Part shown: in pieces, positions 46,744 through 59,448 of the stretch
Layout: each line of letters begins with the position of its first letter
Position numbering within the stretch: position 1 is the first letter of the stretch
Source of the DNA: Siphonodentalium dalli
Taxonomy: Eukaryota > Mollusca > Scaphopoda > Gadilida > Siphonodentaliidae
Assembly (NCBI GenBank): GCA_032622095.1
Contig: CP136064.1
Location: 135,799,954-135,863,953, forward strand
DNA length: 64,000 nucleotides
Direction of reading: 5' to 3'
Translations under genes and position numbers: made by a program
The notes under the pieces: generated by a model
What the model was told of the DNA's origin: nothing
Seen by the model: the letters and a program-made list of their open reading frames with translations, nothing else
The model's database searches: none

Positions 46744-49400
46744 TGGGTGTTCAAATGGTTCAATTCCAAATCATTGCTGGACTTTTTTTCTTCAAATTTC
46801 AACCCAGAAATTGATTTTGAGTTTTTTGCGCGAAAGGTGAATCCAACGGAGCAAAACAGGGTCAAATATTTAACCTCTGGAAGCTGTATATAGAGAGAGA
46901 TTTTACCACAAGCCAGTTACCCAAAGGATCGCGGAGATTTCAGCACCCATCACTGACAACGACATCGGGGGGTTGGGGGGGTTCCGGCAAATTAAGAATT
47001 CTGTTTTTATATAGGACAGTCAGCTTACTGGAAACACCTCTATTTTACTATAAGTATTGGCCTAATATACTCTTCCCTCCACTGGAAATAATAACAAACA
47101 CCCAATTATGTTTGGAAACTAGCCACGTCAAGCGATGTCCCGTGTATTGCTCTGATCACATAATGGTAGGCCTTACCACGTTGAACCAATCCCCAACGGC
47201 AAGAAAAAAATGCCTTTTTGATTCTGATTTTATATTTTTTTAATGGCGGAAATCTGTAACCAGAGCCTTTGTGAAGCCCGTCTGCAGGGTGAAATGCTTG
47301 TCCTCATCTCCATATTAATGTGTATATTCATATTGGCATGGACCCCAATCTTTTACCAACAATGGTATCATTTTCTTTTCATTATACCCGGTTTTGAAAC
47401 TTGAAAAAATTGTAAATGACATATTGTCTTGAACAGACAAATGAATTCGGGTTCTGAGATTCGTTACAATTTCTCTATGAAATATTCAGGAATACAAATT
47501 TCACAATTTGCTTGAATTCACTTCCGTGTGATAACTTGCCTTTCCATGAATATATAGCACCTGCTATCTTGAATATTCCTTGTGAAAGAAAAGCTTGGGG
47601 CCAACATAACATGAATACATGTTTAATCATATCTTAAATGCATATTAATGAAGTCCACACAATATATAATTCGGTAATAAACCTCTGAATTTGGCATGAG
47701 AACTTTCTATGCGCTTTTGATCCGATAATCTATAGATTTATCTTATATATATATAATGCCTCGTTCAATTTTGACAAAACGTCTTAAACCATGCAACATT
47801 ACCGCCACATTACTATTATATATTGTACTGTGCATCCAAATTACAATCTCATGTGCGACCGTGTCCTTGACCATATACACTCATATAGGCATTAGTTTGT
47901 CCAGATGCTGTATATTCTGCCAAGATGGAGGCGATCACAAACAAATCCCTAAATAGCACAGTCGAAGTCGTGCACATCAGCTGGTATTACATAAACAGTG
48001 ATGTAACTCTTAACGAATTAATCCACCACAACAACAATCACATTCAGTCATACCAAATTAAATGTTTAAAAGTATTAAGCCCAATTCACACATCTGCCAA
48101 TCTATTTCCATAATATGCAGTCACCCTTGTCAAATGGAACACCGTGGATTTGAACCATGTAGGTTAGAGGTGGGTATAGGTACTCACAGTTTAACCAGGC
48201 GACTCCCTCAGTATATGAGAGGTTATTTCAGAAGCTAATTTTTATGGTACCACTGAAATATTGTGGTATTGTTGGGTTATAAGAGGAGCACATTTAATAC
48301 AAATGGTGCGTCATTAAAATAAGTGAGTTAAAAATGGCTTAATCGTCTAATTCTTTGTTTCATCTTTCTTGTGGTGAAGAACAGCATATTATTCCAATGT
48401 TGTTGCTTTGATAACAGCTTTATAGTAAAACATGTTATGGAAGCTAATTCCAAATTATGATGCCACATTGCCAGTGTCGTAACGTTTTATACATAGATGC
48501 ACACTGTGTACATTAATATATACATAAATGCACACCAGACTCGATTATATCACGTGACAGGGGTCATTGTCATTTTGTTTTCTACAAAAATGCACATGCG
48601 TTGATCATATTTGTAAGTTATGTGTTCTTCTGTTTATCAATCAAACAACCATGAAGTTATTTTGGCCCCTGTTTAATACTAAGTTCAATATGTGACCAAT
48701 GATCAATTTTATCCTTATGCTAAAAGAAATTTATGCCTTTATCAGAACTTCTGAAGAAAAATAGTTTCGAATTGAAGCAGACGGCAATTATTTATGGCAA
48801 CATTTCAATCTCGCGTCGACTGAGACTGCTGTGCGTTTATGTACAGTAATGCCCTAAATAATCGACTCCTTAACCACAGAAGAATTATGGGTAATTTTTC
48901 AGGATTTAGTCGGAAATATGGCATGTTGCCATTCATCGGAAAGCTCTCACTGCTGGTTTAGACTAGTAGTATAGCGACGTTGGGTGAATTTAAACTTTAA
49001 TAGTATACAGTTTATTTACATTAATAATAATACAAATACATGCAGATATCCATAGTAATAACTTCAATATACACACACAGTTGACCAGTATGTATGTTTA
49101 ATGTGATCTTGTAAATAAGATCTTAATTATATACCAAACAATATACGAAATCGCAGTACCAACTGCGTTTATTTTGCCATTTTTTGGTTTGTTTACTCAA
49201 CAAAATTCTAAGGTCAAGGTTAACAGAACAGTGTCGGTGCAAATGGAATGGGATGGGATGCGGGACTGAGTGACAAATGCGGACAGTATTTGTAAATCTC
49301 TGGGACGGTGGATATCTCGAAGAACACAGAATGTAGAGGATTCATTTTCATGTCAAATTAAAGCTTGGTATTCATCCCAACCAAATAAATTGACTCCGCC
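46744..49400. other. No gene recognised
   Basis: About 2.6 kb without a supported feature. Two overlapping frames at 47756-48113 lack any recognisable domain; the first has a hydrophobic stretch that could pass for a membrane segment but nothing else supports it. Confidence 0.4.
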
Positions 49401-50140
49401 AATCACCGGATGAAACAAGACAGTCAATAACTGTGGGTCGCTCACCAGACTGTAAAGACTGAGAAGACTGGGACTCTGAAGACTACAAGAGTCAGTACGT
49501 GACAATATCACTTAAGACAAGTAGTTCTCAACATAGCTGGAGGTTCTCAGATGAGCAGGGCTCTTCAACTTGAAATTGCTAATTGCACACAACTGATAAA
49601 TCTCCAACCTCTTACCTTTTAAAGAAGACAACCATACCACAGTACTAAGTTCACAAAAATTCTTTTGCACATCCCTCTTAAGTTGAATTTTACAACTGGT
49701 ACCAGTACTTCAAGTTCTCAAACGTTTGAAAATTACCAACCCCATAAAGTTAAAATTTGTGGCCAATTTGGTCCAACAGTTTAACCTGAAGTAGGAACAT
49801 ATGGACTGTTGGTTTAAAAACATACATGTTGGAAAATCAAACCAAACTATGAGAACAATTCTAACCTATTTTTGATTTGAACATCTAATCTACAACTAAT
49901 GTTGTATCAGGCATGAAATTTTCAACTGTTCAATTTTTTATCAAAGTAGGGGGTCAAAACTCCACCCCCTCTACACTCCTTCCCCATTGCCTCAAACACC
50001 CAGGCTGCCTAGAAATCAATATTATTATACCAGTACCAAACAGGATAGAGGAGAGTTAAATCACTTATCTATGCCCCTATTAGAACAAATATGAATCCCC
50101 ATCTATGAGATCCATTCATCTAGTAATATCAATACTCTCA
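49400..50140. repeat. Decayed repeat families A and C
   Basis: 'acaagacagtcaataactgt' and 'gctcaccagactgtaaagac' match the family A opening. The part from about 49620 follows the segment seen at 6220-6660 ('caagttctcaaacgtttg', 'gaatccccatctatgagatc'). No gene. Confidence 0.65.
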
Positions 50141-50147
50141 GGTGCCA

Positions 50148-50171
50148 AATAAACGTGCCGGCACGTTTATT
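50148..50171. repeat. 24-bp perfect palindrome
   Basis: Perfectly self-complementary over 24 bp, centred on CGTGCC|GGCACG. It could extrude a cruciform or bind a dimeric protein, or be a transposon footprint. Confidence 0.8.
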
Positions 50172-51416
50172 AATTTGGAGCAAAAATACACACAATCACG
50201 CTTATTGTGACCCATCACGTTTATAATTTTTTTGGGTGTAAATCCATCACATAATGTGACATTTATTCTTTTTTTTGGGTGATAAACAAACGAATATAAA
50301 AATGGAACGAATCACGACTCACGAGTGTGCTAATGTCAATACTAGAAGTCACAAACAACTAAATAAAACTGTTTTTGGAGACCCTATAAAAGCCAGCTGG
50401 ACGATTTTTAAAAAATTGTAAAAATCCATTAGGTATTAGAGTAAAATCCAAATTAAAAGATATTTTGTACGAAATAGTGATTGATTATTACTTTTGGACA
50501 ACTAATATATTTATTTCTTTGCGAATATCCCGAAAAAATTGCCATCAGAAAGCTTTCGGAGCGAATATTGCAGACCGAAGCATCGACGGATGACCGAAGT
50601 AAATTTTCGCTAAATTTCACTCAGTTTTTGCTAATTTTTTGCTATTTTCTAATTCTATACATCAATACAAGGATGTTTACATGTTGTAACACAACAAGTG
50701 ACCATTTTTTAAAATACATACTAAAGGGTTTTTCTAAGTACATCTTTTAAAACGAGTTTTGAGACGATATCTATCGAATAACGTGGAACCGCCCAAATGG
50801 GCACTTTATACGATCAATATTTTCTTCGCAGATTTTTTGCATATTTCTACACTTTTACACCAATTCTGGTGCACCCTGGAGTACAAACATATAAACAAAT
50901 GATCATATTTTGTTCCACACACCAACGTTTTATTAAAATTTAAATCATTTGAAACGAGTATTTAGATTATTTTGATGAGTGTTCGTCGAACCGCGCTTAC
51001 GAAATATTATGATCAACGTTTTTTAACGATTTCTTAGTTTTCACACCAACTCGAGTGCATCCGTGTGTTCAAAAATAACAAATAACCACATATTACTTGT
51101 AAACGCCGAGATTTTGTTCTTTTGGATCATTTAGATGCTACGATATAAAACCTATTTTGAGAGTCACGGTTCGCCCAATCTGTTACTTCGTCTACTTTCG
51201 GTTTGTGATAAAGCGCAAAACGTGAAATGAAATGAAATATCAAATGAAATGATTATCCCCATTGTTCAATCAACAACCACTATTCAACGTAATGACCGGT
51301 CGCTATTCACTGGTATTCACATTGTCATTGAAACCCTTGATTCCAGTACAGCCACTGGCTTCAATGACATTGTATCTATTAGCCGACATCAAAGAGATTA
51401 TTACCTCTGTCGGCAA
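50172..51416. other. No gene recognised
   Basis: AT-rich sequence up to the retrotransposon start. A hairpin with 7-bp arms GCCGACA/TGTCGGC (51382-51388 and 51408-51414) lies immediately outside the first direct repeat. Confidence 0.4.
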
Positions 51417-51618
51417 AAATAACGGTAAGGGGGCAACAGCACCCCTTCATCGATTTATAGACTCGACCACGTATTTTCTAGTAAACTGAACTATGCCCCC
51501 TAGCGGTAGCGTCGTTTTTGTTTACAAAAAATGTTTCTTTTCTTCCTATAACTTTCCAAATTACGATCTGTTTACATATCATTACACACAACAAACTTTC
51601 CTGTATGTATAACAGATC
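51417..51618 (+). repeat. Ngaro direct repeat A1
   Basis: Matches 61764-61965 with about five mismatches over 202 bp. Both begin 'aaataacggtaaggggg' and contain a hairpin AAGGGG/CCCCTT. It defines the 5' end of the element. Confidence 0.92.
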
Positions 51619-51951
51619 AAAATAACTATTTTCAATCCGACGATAAAATTATTCACGTCCTACAGTTAACTTTTGTTCGGGACTATTTCGCGTTCGCGCG
51701 CATGAATTGCCGATGAGAGAAGATGAGATGCTGACCCCGGCCTCTTTTCCGGTTACCTCAGAACAGGAACAATCAAAAATATTTTCTCTGGAAAAGAGCC
51801 TGTGTTTTTTTCTTAATTTACAAGGTAATCTGACTTTAATTTTAGCATGTTTGTTTAGTATATATTCCTTACTACGTTAGGTACATTTATTTCGAACTAT
51901 AACGTTCAATTTTCCTAATTTTGGTTAAAAACAAACGGAGCAAATTTCGTC

Positions 51952-52507
51952 ATGCCGAGCGCTCAGAGCCGGCGTAACCACATTCGTATTGCAATTGTCG
52001 GACATTCTTTTATTGTTCCTGCGTAAACGATTGGGTCTACGACTTGGTCGACAAATTGTCAGAGCATGCCGGCCATTCAGTGGACATCCAATTCTTTGCA
52101 AAGGGGGGTCACACCATTAATTCTGCCAGCGAGTGCTTACCTCGACTTCGGAAATTCCGCCCCCATATCATTGTGACCCAAATTGGGGGCAATGATTTGT
52201 CCTATGAGTTTCCTCAAACTGTTGGGAGTGACACCGATGAACTGACATGCTCCACATTAAATCAGTAAAATTCATTGTTGCAAGTCAAGCTTTTCCTCGC
52301 ACAAGAATCAGAGGGGACAAGACTCGCGACTTATATAATAAGCAGGTAGCGGTGCTCAATCAGTACAACAGTGTTGTCCTCCCTGATCGCTCCAGCAAGG
52401 TGAAGACTTGGCACCATGGTCACCTGCAAGTACAGGTGCTAGATTTTCTCCCCTTGGTGAACACCTTTATTCCAAAAGCATCCGGGGAGCTATTCTTTTC
52501 GCTCTAA
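51952..52507 (+). pseudogene. SGNH-hydrolase-like ORF of the Ngaro element (broken)
   Basis: ATG at 51952 opens 'RIAIVGHSFIV' (block I, with the nucleophile Ser in GHS), then a stop at 52024 after a frameshift. The next frame (52023-52268) has 'IIVTQIGGNDLSYE', the block III GGND. A second frameshift leads to 52247-52507 with 'KTWHHGHLQVQ', where the catalytic His of block V is expected. These are the S, G, N and H hallmarks of SGNH/GDSL esterases, in order. Accessory SGNH ORFs have been reported in some Ngaro elements. What they do for the element is unknown; lipid or ester hydrolysis is inferred from the family only. Here it precedes gag and has two frameshifts. Confidence 0.75.
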
Positions 52508-53172
52508 ACCGGGTTTCCTGGTATTGATGATCTGTTTATAAACCGGTAGTTGCGGCTTTTTGTGGCTTGTGTGGTGCTCTGCGTATTCACGAGTTTTGAT
52601 CTCATACCGGAATCGACCCCATTAGGAAAAACTTAGCTCTTACATACCATAGGACAAACCAATTTGAATTTAAACGACTTTCGTAAGAGCTCGTTTCAAA
52701 TTTTCCAATCACTTCTAAAAATGTTGTTTCAATGCAGGATCTTTCACTATCAACAAGCTTTCCGATCTTAAGTTTTGTTAAGGGGCTGCTTCCTTTATGT
52801 TGCCAGTTGTTTCTAACTTTTTACTGGCTTGACGATCAATTTTTTATGGCTCGTATTCACGCGGTTTGTCACCTTTTTTCTCACAATGCCTTTGCAACTT
52901 ACGCTTATATTAGCCACCCCCGGATTGCGATCTGGTTTTTTGTTACCCACACCTACATGTCTATCTATCAGTACTGGTATGTGAAATATATGGCAACAGC
53001 CAACTCCTTTATAAGGTAGCATTCTTCTATTATACCGGGGCTTTGTTAGCTACACCACCAATAAATTTTAGTGCACAAAATACATTTTGATGCTCTCACA
53101 GCTCTTTCATAGGTTAATACATACTCAGATTGCTTGTTCCCCCTTTTTTCCCTCTTCAGCTCTCCAAGAAAC
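52508..53172. other. Spacer between hydrolase-like ORF and gag
   Basis: One open frame (52732-53019) is rich in hydrophobic and aromatic residues but matches nothing I know. I treat the region as noncoding. Confidence 0.4.
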
Positions 53173-54880
53173 ATGCCACGGAAGCGACGCGCACCAGTGG
53201 CTCAGCTGAATGATGGCCTCTCAACCTCGTACATGCCATCGTCACGGCGCCGGAACCGCGCATCACTTCAACCATCTGGACAAAATGCTCAGTCCGCGTC
53301 AGACATGCCGTTGGACTTATCATGTCATATGATGGTGAGAACTGTCCCAACCTCCACCATTAATACAGTTTCTTTTGCAACTTCAACTTCTAATTCATAT
53401 GGGACAGTCAGTGCAGCTACCAGTAGTTTGTATGCTTCAGTGTCGCTACAATCAACCATTTCTTCCACGGCCACTAATTCACAAACACGTAACTCTGTTC
53501 CGATAAATGACATCACACCTAACACAACTTATAGTGATGCAAACATCAACCGGTCATTCTCTGCGGCCACTGGACCCAATGCTTCCCAATCAGTTTCACA
53601 GTTTTCTGTTAGTTCATCGGGACCAAGATTCATGGCCCACACAGGGGCACAAACATTCACTACTGCTGTTAGGAACCAGACAGCACAGCAGCCTTGGACA
53701 CTGAATAACAACAGAGGGCCTTGTTTCTCTGTTAATGAACCAGTGACTGCGGCTCATCACAGTGTCGACACGTTTGAACATTCAGATACCTGTAGGAACA
53801 ATCGTGGACTTCCGACAATGGAAATGAACAACCAGGGCCTTCCCAGTAGCCAATCGAACACGACTGGACAGAGAATCCAACAAGTGACAACCAGGGACTC
53901 TGATATTAACAGTTTGAATCACCAACTTTCATCGGCCATTAGCAGTGTTTTGGCCACACGTATGCCAGGTATAAACACAAACTTGGCAGCTAGCTTACCA
54001 TCAAACTCTGCTGCCCCATCTGGGGGCTTACAATCCCAATTGGCGGAGGTCATAGCACCGATAATCGATAGAGCTACCGGTACGACTCAGACAGTTTCTA
54101 CTGCCAGTCCATCTGAAACATTTTTGCCCTGGACCCTGGCTGTCACAGAAGCGACCCCAATGGGAAACGTCTCACATACATCATCAGTGCTCTCCACGGC
54201 AGTACCAGTATTAATTAGCTCCCATGTCCCAATGAAAATCAGATCCCAAATATGGGCAGGGGAACCAATTAACTTAGCAAATTTGCTGCCACAACATGAC
54301 AGCACTACCTCTTATTCAATGGCGTTTAATGGGGAGGGTTCTACAGGATCTATCGTCATATGATGTGCCCAAGACACCGAAGTCTATCGCCTCAATTAAC
54401 GTTTGGCAAAAAGCTTTTAAAATCTACATCGCGATTTATTGTCAACGTGACAAAGAGGCCATCGAGCCATTACTAACATACGATGAACGCATACAACGCA
54501 CGGCCGAGCAAAATTATGATTGGGCCATGTACGACCGGGAATTTAGAGTGCTCAAGAGCACCAACCCTTCCCTGAAGTGGGAAAACATTCACTGGGACCT
54601 CCATTGGAAGGCAACCCCACTCCCTCAAGCACGACCAACCTTCAAGGGCACCCAGACACAGAATCCCCAGGCTCAATATAACCCCCGGCAAGGCTCAAAA
54701 CCAATGTTCGTTCCGGTGACATATTGCCGTAAATTTCACCGGGGGCAGGCATGCAATACGAGTTGCGGATACTCGCACCAATGTTTTCGTTGCTTTCGAC
54801 CACACCGTGCAGTCAACTGCACAGCCAATCAATACAGCGGCAACAAGGGATCTTTTCGGGGAAATGAGGGGCCCCAATAA
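53173..54880 (+). pseudogene. gag of the Ngaro-like element (one frameshift)
   Basis: The first frame runs from ATG 53173 (MPRKRRAPVAQL) to 54363: about 395 residues, Ser/Thr/Asn-rich and low in complexity, with a basic start. Near 54330 the reading shifts to the frame ending at 54880. That part has a helical segment ('SINVWQKAFKIYIAIYCQ') and a Cys/His-rich motif (C-x10-C-x3-C-x3-H-x-C-x2-C, then H-x4-C; about 54725-54820) followed by a Gly-rich tail. This layout, with a helical core and a terminal zinc motif for RNA binding, is usual for gag of Ngaro and DIRS elements. One frameshift is the only obvious lesion. Confidence 0.72.
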
Positions 54881-54924
54881 GCCGGCCCCGAATCAATCAA
54901 CTACCGACACCCGTCCGCGTCCCA

Positions 54925-56378
54925 ATGTTAAAATTGTTAATTAGAGGCTATGACACAGTTAAAGCCGATTTCCTCATAAATGGTTTTTCACATGGTTTCA
55001 AATTAGGCTGCTCAAAACCCCCTTGGAACATGTTATCTGACAACCTAAAATCGGCCTCAGAGTTAGAAGATATCCTCGCAGCCAAAATCCAGATCGAAGT
55101 CTAAGCGTGGGCGGGTAGCTGGTCCTTATGACACAACACCTTTCCCGCAGTTAGTTATATCTCCAATAGGCCTAGTACCGAAGAAAACTCCAGGAAAATT
55201 TCGGATGATCCAACATTTGTCTCATCCAGTAGGCAACTCTGTCAATGACAATATTGACCCAAAATTTAAAAGGGTTGAGTACTCATCTATCCAAACAGCG
55301 ATTGACTGCATTCAGAAAATGCCTTCCAATTCATATTTGGCTAGGTGTGATTTGGCTCATGCGTTCGGTATTTTGCCTATTTCGCCGCAGGATTATCCCC
55401 GTCTTGGTTTCAAATTTCGGGAATTTTTTTATCATGACAAGGCGTTAGTGATGGGGTCATCTAGCAGTTGTTTCCTTTTTGAAGAATTTAGCACAGCAAT
55501 CGAATGGATGGCCCGTCAACACATGGGGATAAAACACATGACCCACTACCTTGATGATTTTCTGGTTTTGGCCCCCACGCATGGGCTCTGCGAGGCATAT
55601 CTAGCAGCTCTCATAGGCCTTTGTGACAAACTGGGGGTTCCCATAGCACCGGAAAAAACATGTGGCCCTTCAACCTGTCTCTCATTCCTTGGGATCGAGC
55701 TGGATACAGAGCTTATGTAGGCCCGCTTACCTCAGGATAAATTAACCAAATGCCAGGACCTCATACACCATTTTCTTGGGCGCAAAACTGTTTCGCTACG
55801 TGAACTTCAGTCGCTAATTGGTCTCTTAAATTTTATATGTTCAGTTGTTCTACCAGGCAGAGTATTTTTATTCCGCCTCATCAACTTAACAATCGGGATT
55901 ATAAAACCTCATCATCATATCAAGTTATCGAAACAAGTTAAAAGGGATCTGGCAATTTGGCTCCAATTTCTGATAAGCTATAATGGGAAGACTTTTTTCT
56001 TAGACCAACAGTGGTTAACTAGCAACAAACTATCTCTTTTCACGGATGCGGCCAGCACCGTTGGCTATTCAGGCCTATTACATTCTTACTTCTATGGTAC
56101 ATGGACACCCCAGGAAAAAGAGTTTAACATAGCAGTTTTGGAACTACATTGTATACCCCATAGTCATTGCAATGAAACTTTGGGGACTGCATATGCAAAT
56201 TAAATGTATTATGTTCTTCTCTGATAACTCAGCCGTTGTCGCAATCATTAATTCCCAAACAACAAAATATCAACATCTCTTAACACTTTTGCGCATACTT
56301 GTCTTAACATGCCTTCAGAATAACATTCTATTTAAAGCTAAGCATATAGAAGGCAAACGCAATGTGCTTGCCGATCAC
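54925..56378 (+). pseudogene. Reverse transcriptase and RNase H of the Ngaro-like element
   Basis: From 54925: 'GYDTVKADFLINGFSHGFKL', a frameshift near 55100, then 'GRVAGPY', 'SPIGLVPKKTPGKFRMI' and 'VGNSVNDNI', all typical of Ngaro/DIRS RT. Palm motifs are 'LARCDLAHAFGILPI' (motif A) and 'HYLDDFLVLAP' (catalytic DD, about 55548-55570), then 'LSFLGIELDT' (thumb). A TAG at 55718 replaces a sense codon before 'ARLPQDKL'. RNase H follows, with 'LFTDAAS' (Asp), 'AVLEL' (Glu), a frameshift near 56150, 'FFSDNSAVVAI' (Asp) and 'NVLADH' (Asp). The frame is cut at 56378 by the hAT insertion and continues 59473-59586 ('LSRTRFAEFQKLAPPG') to a TGA. Function: copying element RNA into DNA. The gene is dead. 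Confidence 0.85.
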
Positions 56379-56911
56379 TAGAGCTGAAACGGTTGACCCA
56401 TTCTTCTAACCGGTTAACCATCGGGGTTAACCGGATTTCAACCGGTTAACCGCTAATTTATAGTGGACTTCTCTGTGACTTAATTATGTCGACATTTGCC
56501 GTGCTCCAGGGACAGACCTAGGTGAGAAATAGCAGCTGAAATAAAGACCTTATTCACGGCATTTAACGATATTCAAAAACACGCATTCACTGTTCTTTTG
56601 CTGGCTCTCGTGATGGGGAATGAGCAAGTGAAATGTGTGAATGGCAGGGGATGCTTATTTGCAATTGCCGCCATTTGCCGGTGATCAGCATGTTTGGGCA
56701 TCTGTAAAACGAGTAACAATAGTATGGGTAATTGGGTATTGGTAAAACGAGTAACAAAACTATACATTAACGATCTGTAATATATAATTACCATCATTGG
56801 TATATCCTCCAATGATTTAATAAAAACTGAAACGCAATAACTCATACATGTAGCTATAGCACTAAAATGAAGGTCAGTTAGGTAATGCAGTCCTATTCAG
56901 TAGGCCTAATA

Positions 56912-58999
56912 CTATTCGTCGGAATCACTATCATCATGGTCGCGGATATTAACTCTGAATTTCTCCCCCTTTCGAAGAAACTCGCGAATGAAGATCAAAC
57001 TGTCAACAGTGTCGGGGTCCAAACTCGCCCGTTTTTTCGATACGATGTTTCCGGCTGCCGAAAAAATCCGCTCTGACGGCACAGACGTGCCTGGAATACC
57101 TAGGTACTTTCTCGCGAGCGCTGCCACACGGGGGAATCGATCAGAGTTCATTTTCCACCAGAACGTTGGCTTAACTTTCGGCGATATCCGCGATCCAATG
57201 TAGGCTTTCAACTCAATTGAAACATCGTCCCCCTCTGTGTCATGTGATAAACCACTGTCATAGAAGTCGCCCAACAAGTTATTCATGGCTTCGTTGGTGG
57301 CTTCTACTTTTGACTTTTTTATTTTCGGTGCGAATTCACGCACAGTCACGTCGGGTCCCGACAATAAACTAGTAGACGTAGATGTACCCGGAACGACTTC
57401 CGACCCTTCCATATCGGTACATTTAGTGGGCGATTTGCCAGAAGAACTTTGACATGCCTGACTGGTCTCGCTCTCTGAAGCACTATCTGCAGTATCTGGT
57501 TTCAATTTACCAGATTCTGTTTTCTCCTTTTCGACAAACATACTGAGCACACATTCGCAAACTTCGTCTCTCTGTTCCTCGTTTAAGAAGGAAAGACTCT
57601 TGTATCGAGGATCCAAAAATGCTGCTATCACCAATTGGTTCTTACCAGGTTTGCCCAGTGGATAACGCTTTCTCAGATCAGAAGCCACAGTCTTTTTGAA
57701 CTCTTTCAAAACTTTGATGTCACCGGTATTCTCTTTGAGATGGTTTGCTAACAAGCCGCATACCATAGGGTAGATCGTGCTGAGTGTAGGAAACTCATCC
57801 GAACACAGAATTTCAGTGGCCATCTGAAGCGGTTTGAGGGTGGGTGTGATAGCCTCCATCGTGCGCCAGATATCGTCACTGAGCTCCAAGATGCGCGCGT
57901 CAGAATCTTTGGTTATATTCTGATCAAGGATAACAGCAAGCACTGGTAGTCTTTGCTCTAGGAGTCTCTGGAACATTACGAATGTGGAGTTTCACCGAGT
58001 GGACACATCCTGCAGCAAACTGTGCTCGGGCGAATTCAACTTTTTCTGTGTTTCTTTCAAAGCGTTATTTGCAACATTCGATTTGTTGAAATGGGTAACA
58101 AGGCGTCTAGCACCTCCACTCGCACGCGAAATGGCGGGAAGTCCGAGTCCAATATTTACGCTCAGCTGGAGCGTGTGTCCAAAACACCGAATATGTGGGG
58201 TATCTCCCAAGTCCATCTCACGAACAGCAGCCACAATATTCGAACAATTGTCTGACGTAATACCCGATACCTTGTCCGTGATGCGAAATTCGTCTAGAAT
58301 CAATCTGATTTCTTTTGCCAAATTGGAGGATGTATGTCGCTCTTTCACTTCCCGGGTACACAGGACGAAATTGTGAATATCCCAGTCTTCACCGACGTAG
58401 TGCACTGTCACGGTGATGTAAGCTTCAGTTGCACAACTCGTCCAGCAATCAGTTGTAATAGCCAGATAATCATTCTTGTTCAATTCTTTAAGGAAACGCG
58501 CTTTCATTTCCGTATAATTCAGCTTAAGATATTTCTTTATTGTGGTGTGACAGGGAACTGTGTATGTCTCGTTCAGTTGTCCTATGAATTTGCGAAATCC
58601 CGACCCATTAACTATGCACAAAGGTCTCATATCCATAGCGCACCACTCAACCAAAGCTCCCGTGATAGCGTTCCATTTCGATTTTGACATGGGTTTGGGT
58701 ACGTGGAAACCCAGAGTGGTTTGCTTCTTTCGTAGAGATTCACTCGGTCCGGGTTCATCGGAACATTTCTGTGAAATCCCGCTTCTGTAACTAGCATCAG
58801 GATCAACTGGCTGATTTGGCTCTGGTGTGTTCACACTCACGAAGATGTGTTTCTTCTTTAAATGAGAAGCCATGTTCGACGTGGACCCAGAGTAGACAAA
58901 TCTATACTGACAAATTTTGCATTCCGCAAACTTTTTTTTCTTTGCATTGTCTTCTACCAATTGGAAATTCGCCCACACTTCTGATTTACGCGATTCCAT
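56912..58999 (-). pseudogene. hAT transposase with BED zinc finger, copy 2 (one nonsense codon)
   Basis: A transposase of 695 codons from ATG 58997-58999 to a stop at 56912, broken only by TGA at 57992-57994 in place of Trp336 (copy 1 has TGG). Domains: BED finger (residues about 6-51; Cys27, Cys30, His46, His51); RNase H-like fold with catalytic Asp184 ('ITTDCWTS') and Asp250 ('GITSDNCSN'), and CFGH at 272-275; an acidic/Ser-rich insert around 500-540; the hAT C-terminal dimerisation domain (about 595-675) with 'WWKMNSDRFPRVAALARKYL' and Glu643 in 'PSERIFSAAG'. It would cut and paste the element by recognising its termini. The single lesion indicates recent activity. ZBED-type host genes descend from this class, but TIRs and duplication show this is a transposon. 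Confidence 0.93.
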
Positions 59000-59448
59000 T
59001 TAGATAATAGCCGTCTTGAAGCGTCTTCCCTTCTCAAAATTCAACACGAAATAATACCTGATGGGTGTCTATCAGATGACAGATTCACTGATTCAGTGAC
59101 GTCATTGCTTTGAACTATCCCGCCTTGATACACAGTGACTGCACACGTGCTCTTGTCGGAAGATCAGAGAAAACTTCAAAGGGCCGGAATTGATTGAAGG
59201 TCGCCGACACTTGCAGACAGTTCGAGAATTGCTACTAAGTATCTGATACTACTGCGTGTACCAATTAATGCTTGCATTGCACTCTACTATCGGTGACACA
59301 GGGTTTGGTATTAGTTTTGCATCATTTAACCTAATATTTTGAGGATTATTCACGTTCACATTCAACTGATAACGGGATGCGGTTTCGTGCGGTTCATTTT
59401 TTTCTAACCGGTTACATCGCTAACCGGATGCTAACCGGTTAACCGTCT
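59000..59448. promoter_or_regulatory. 5' noncoding region of hAT copy 2
   Basis: About 450 bp between the transposase ATG and its TIR, equivalent to 41101-41549 in copy 1. It must contain the element's promoter, though no clear TATA box stands out. The outer 60 bp hold 'taaccggttacatcgctaac' and further AACCGGTT palindromes, candidate transposase binding sites. Confidence 0.4.

Noticed and set aside
47756-48113. Two overlapping short frames in the featureless 46.7-49.4 kb region
   Set aside because: No domain, no splice context and no repeat partner to show conservation.
48130-48175. A tRNA B-box-like string on the minus strand near 48136
   Set aside because: No A-box at the right distance and no cloverleaf could be drawn, so neither a tRNA gene nor a tRNA-derived SINE is supported.
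52732-53019. Hydrophobic 95-codon frame between the hydrolase-like ORF and gag
   Set aside because: Composition suggests membrane segments, but there is no recognisable family, and stray T-rich sequence gives such frames by chance.
58334-58790. Plus-strand frames of 117 and 76 codons in hAT copy 2, mirrored in copy 1
   Set aside because: They are antisense shadows of the transposase gene and are conserved only because the transposase is.
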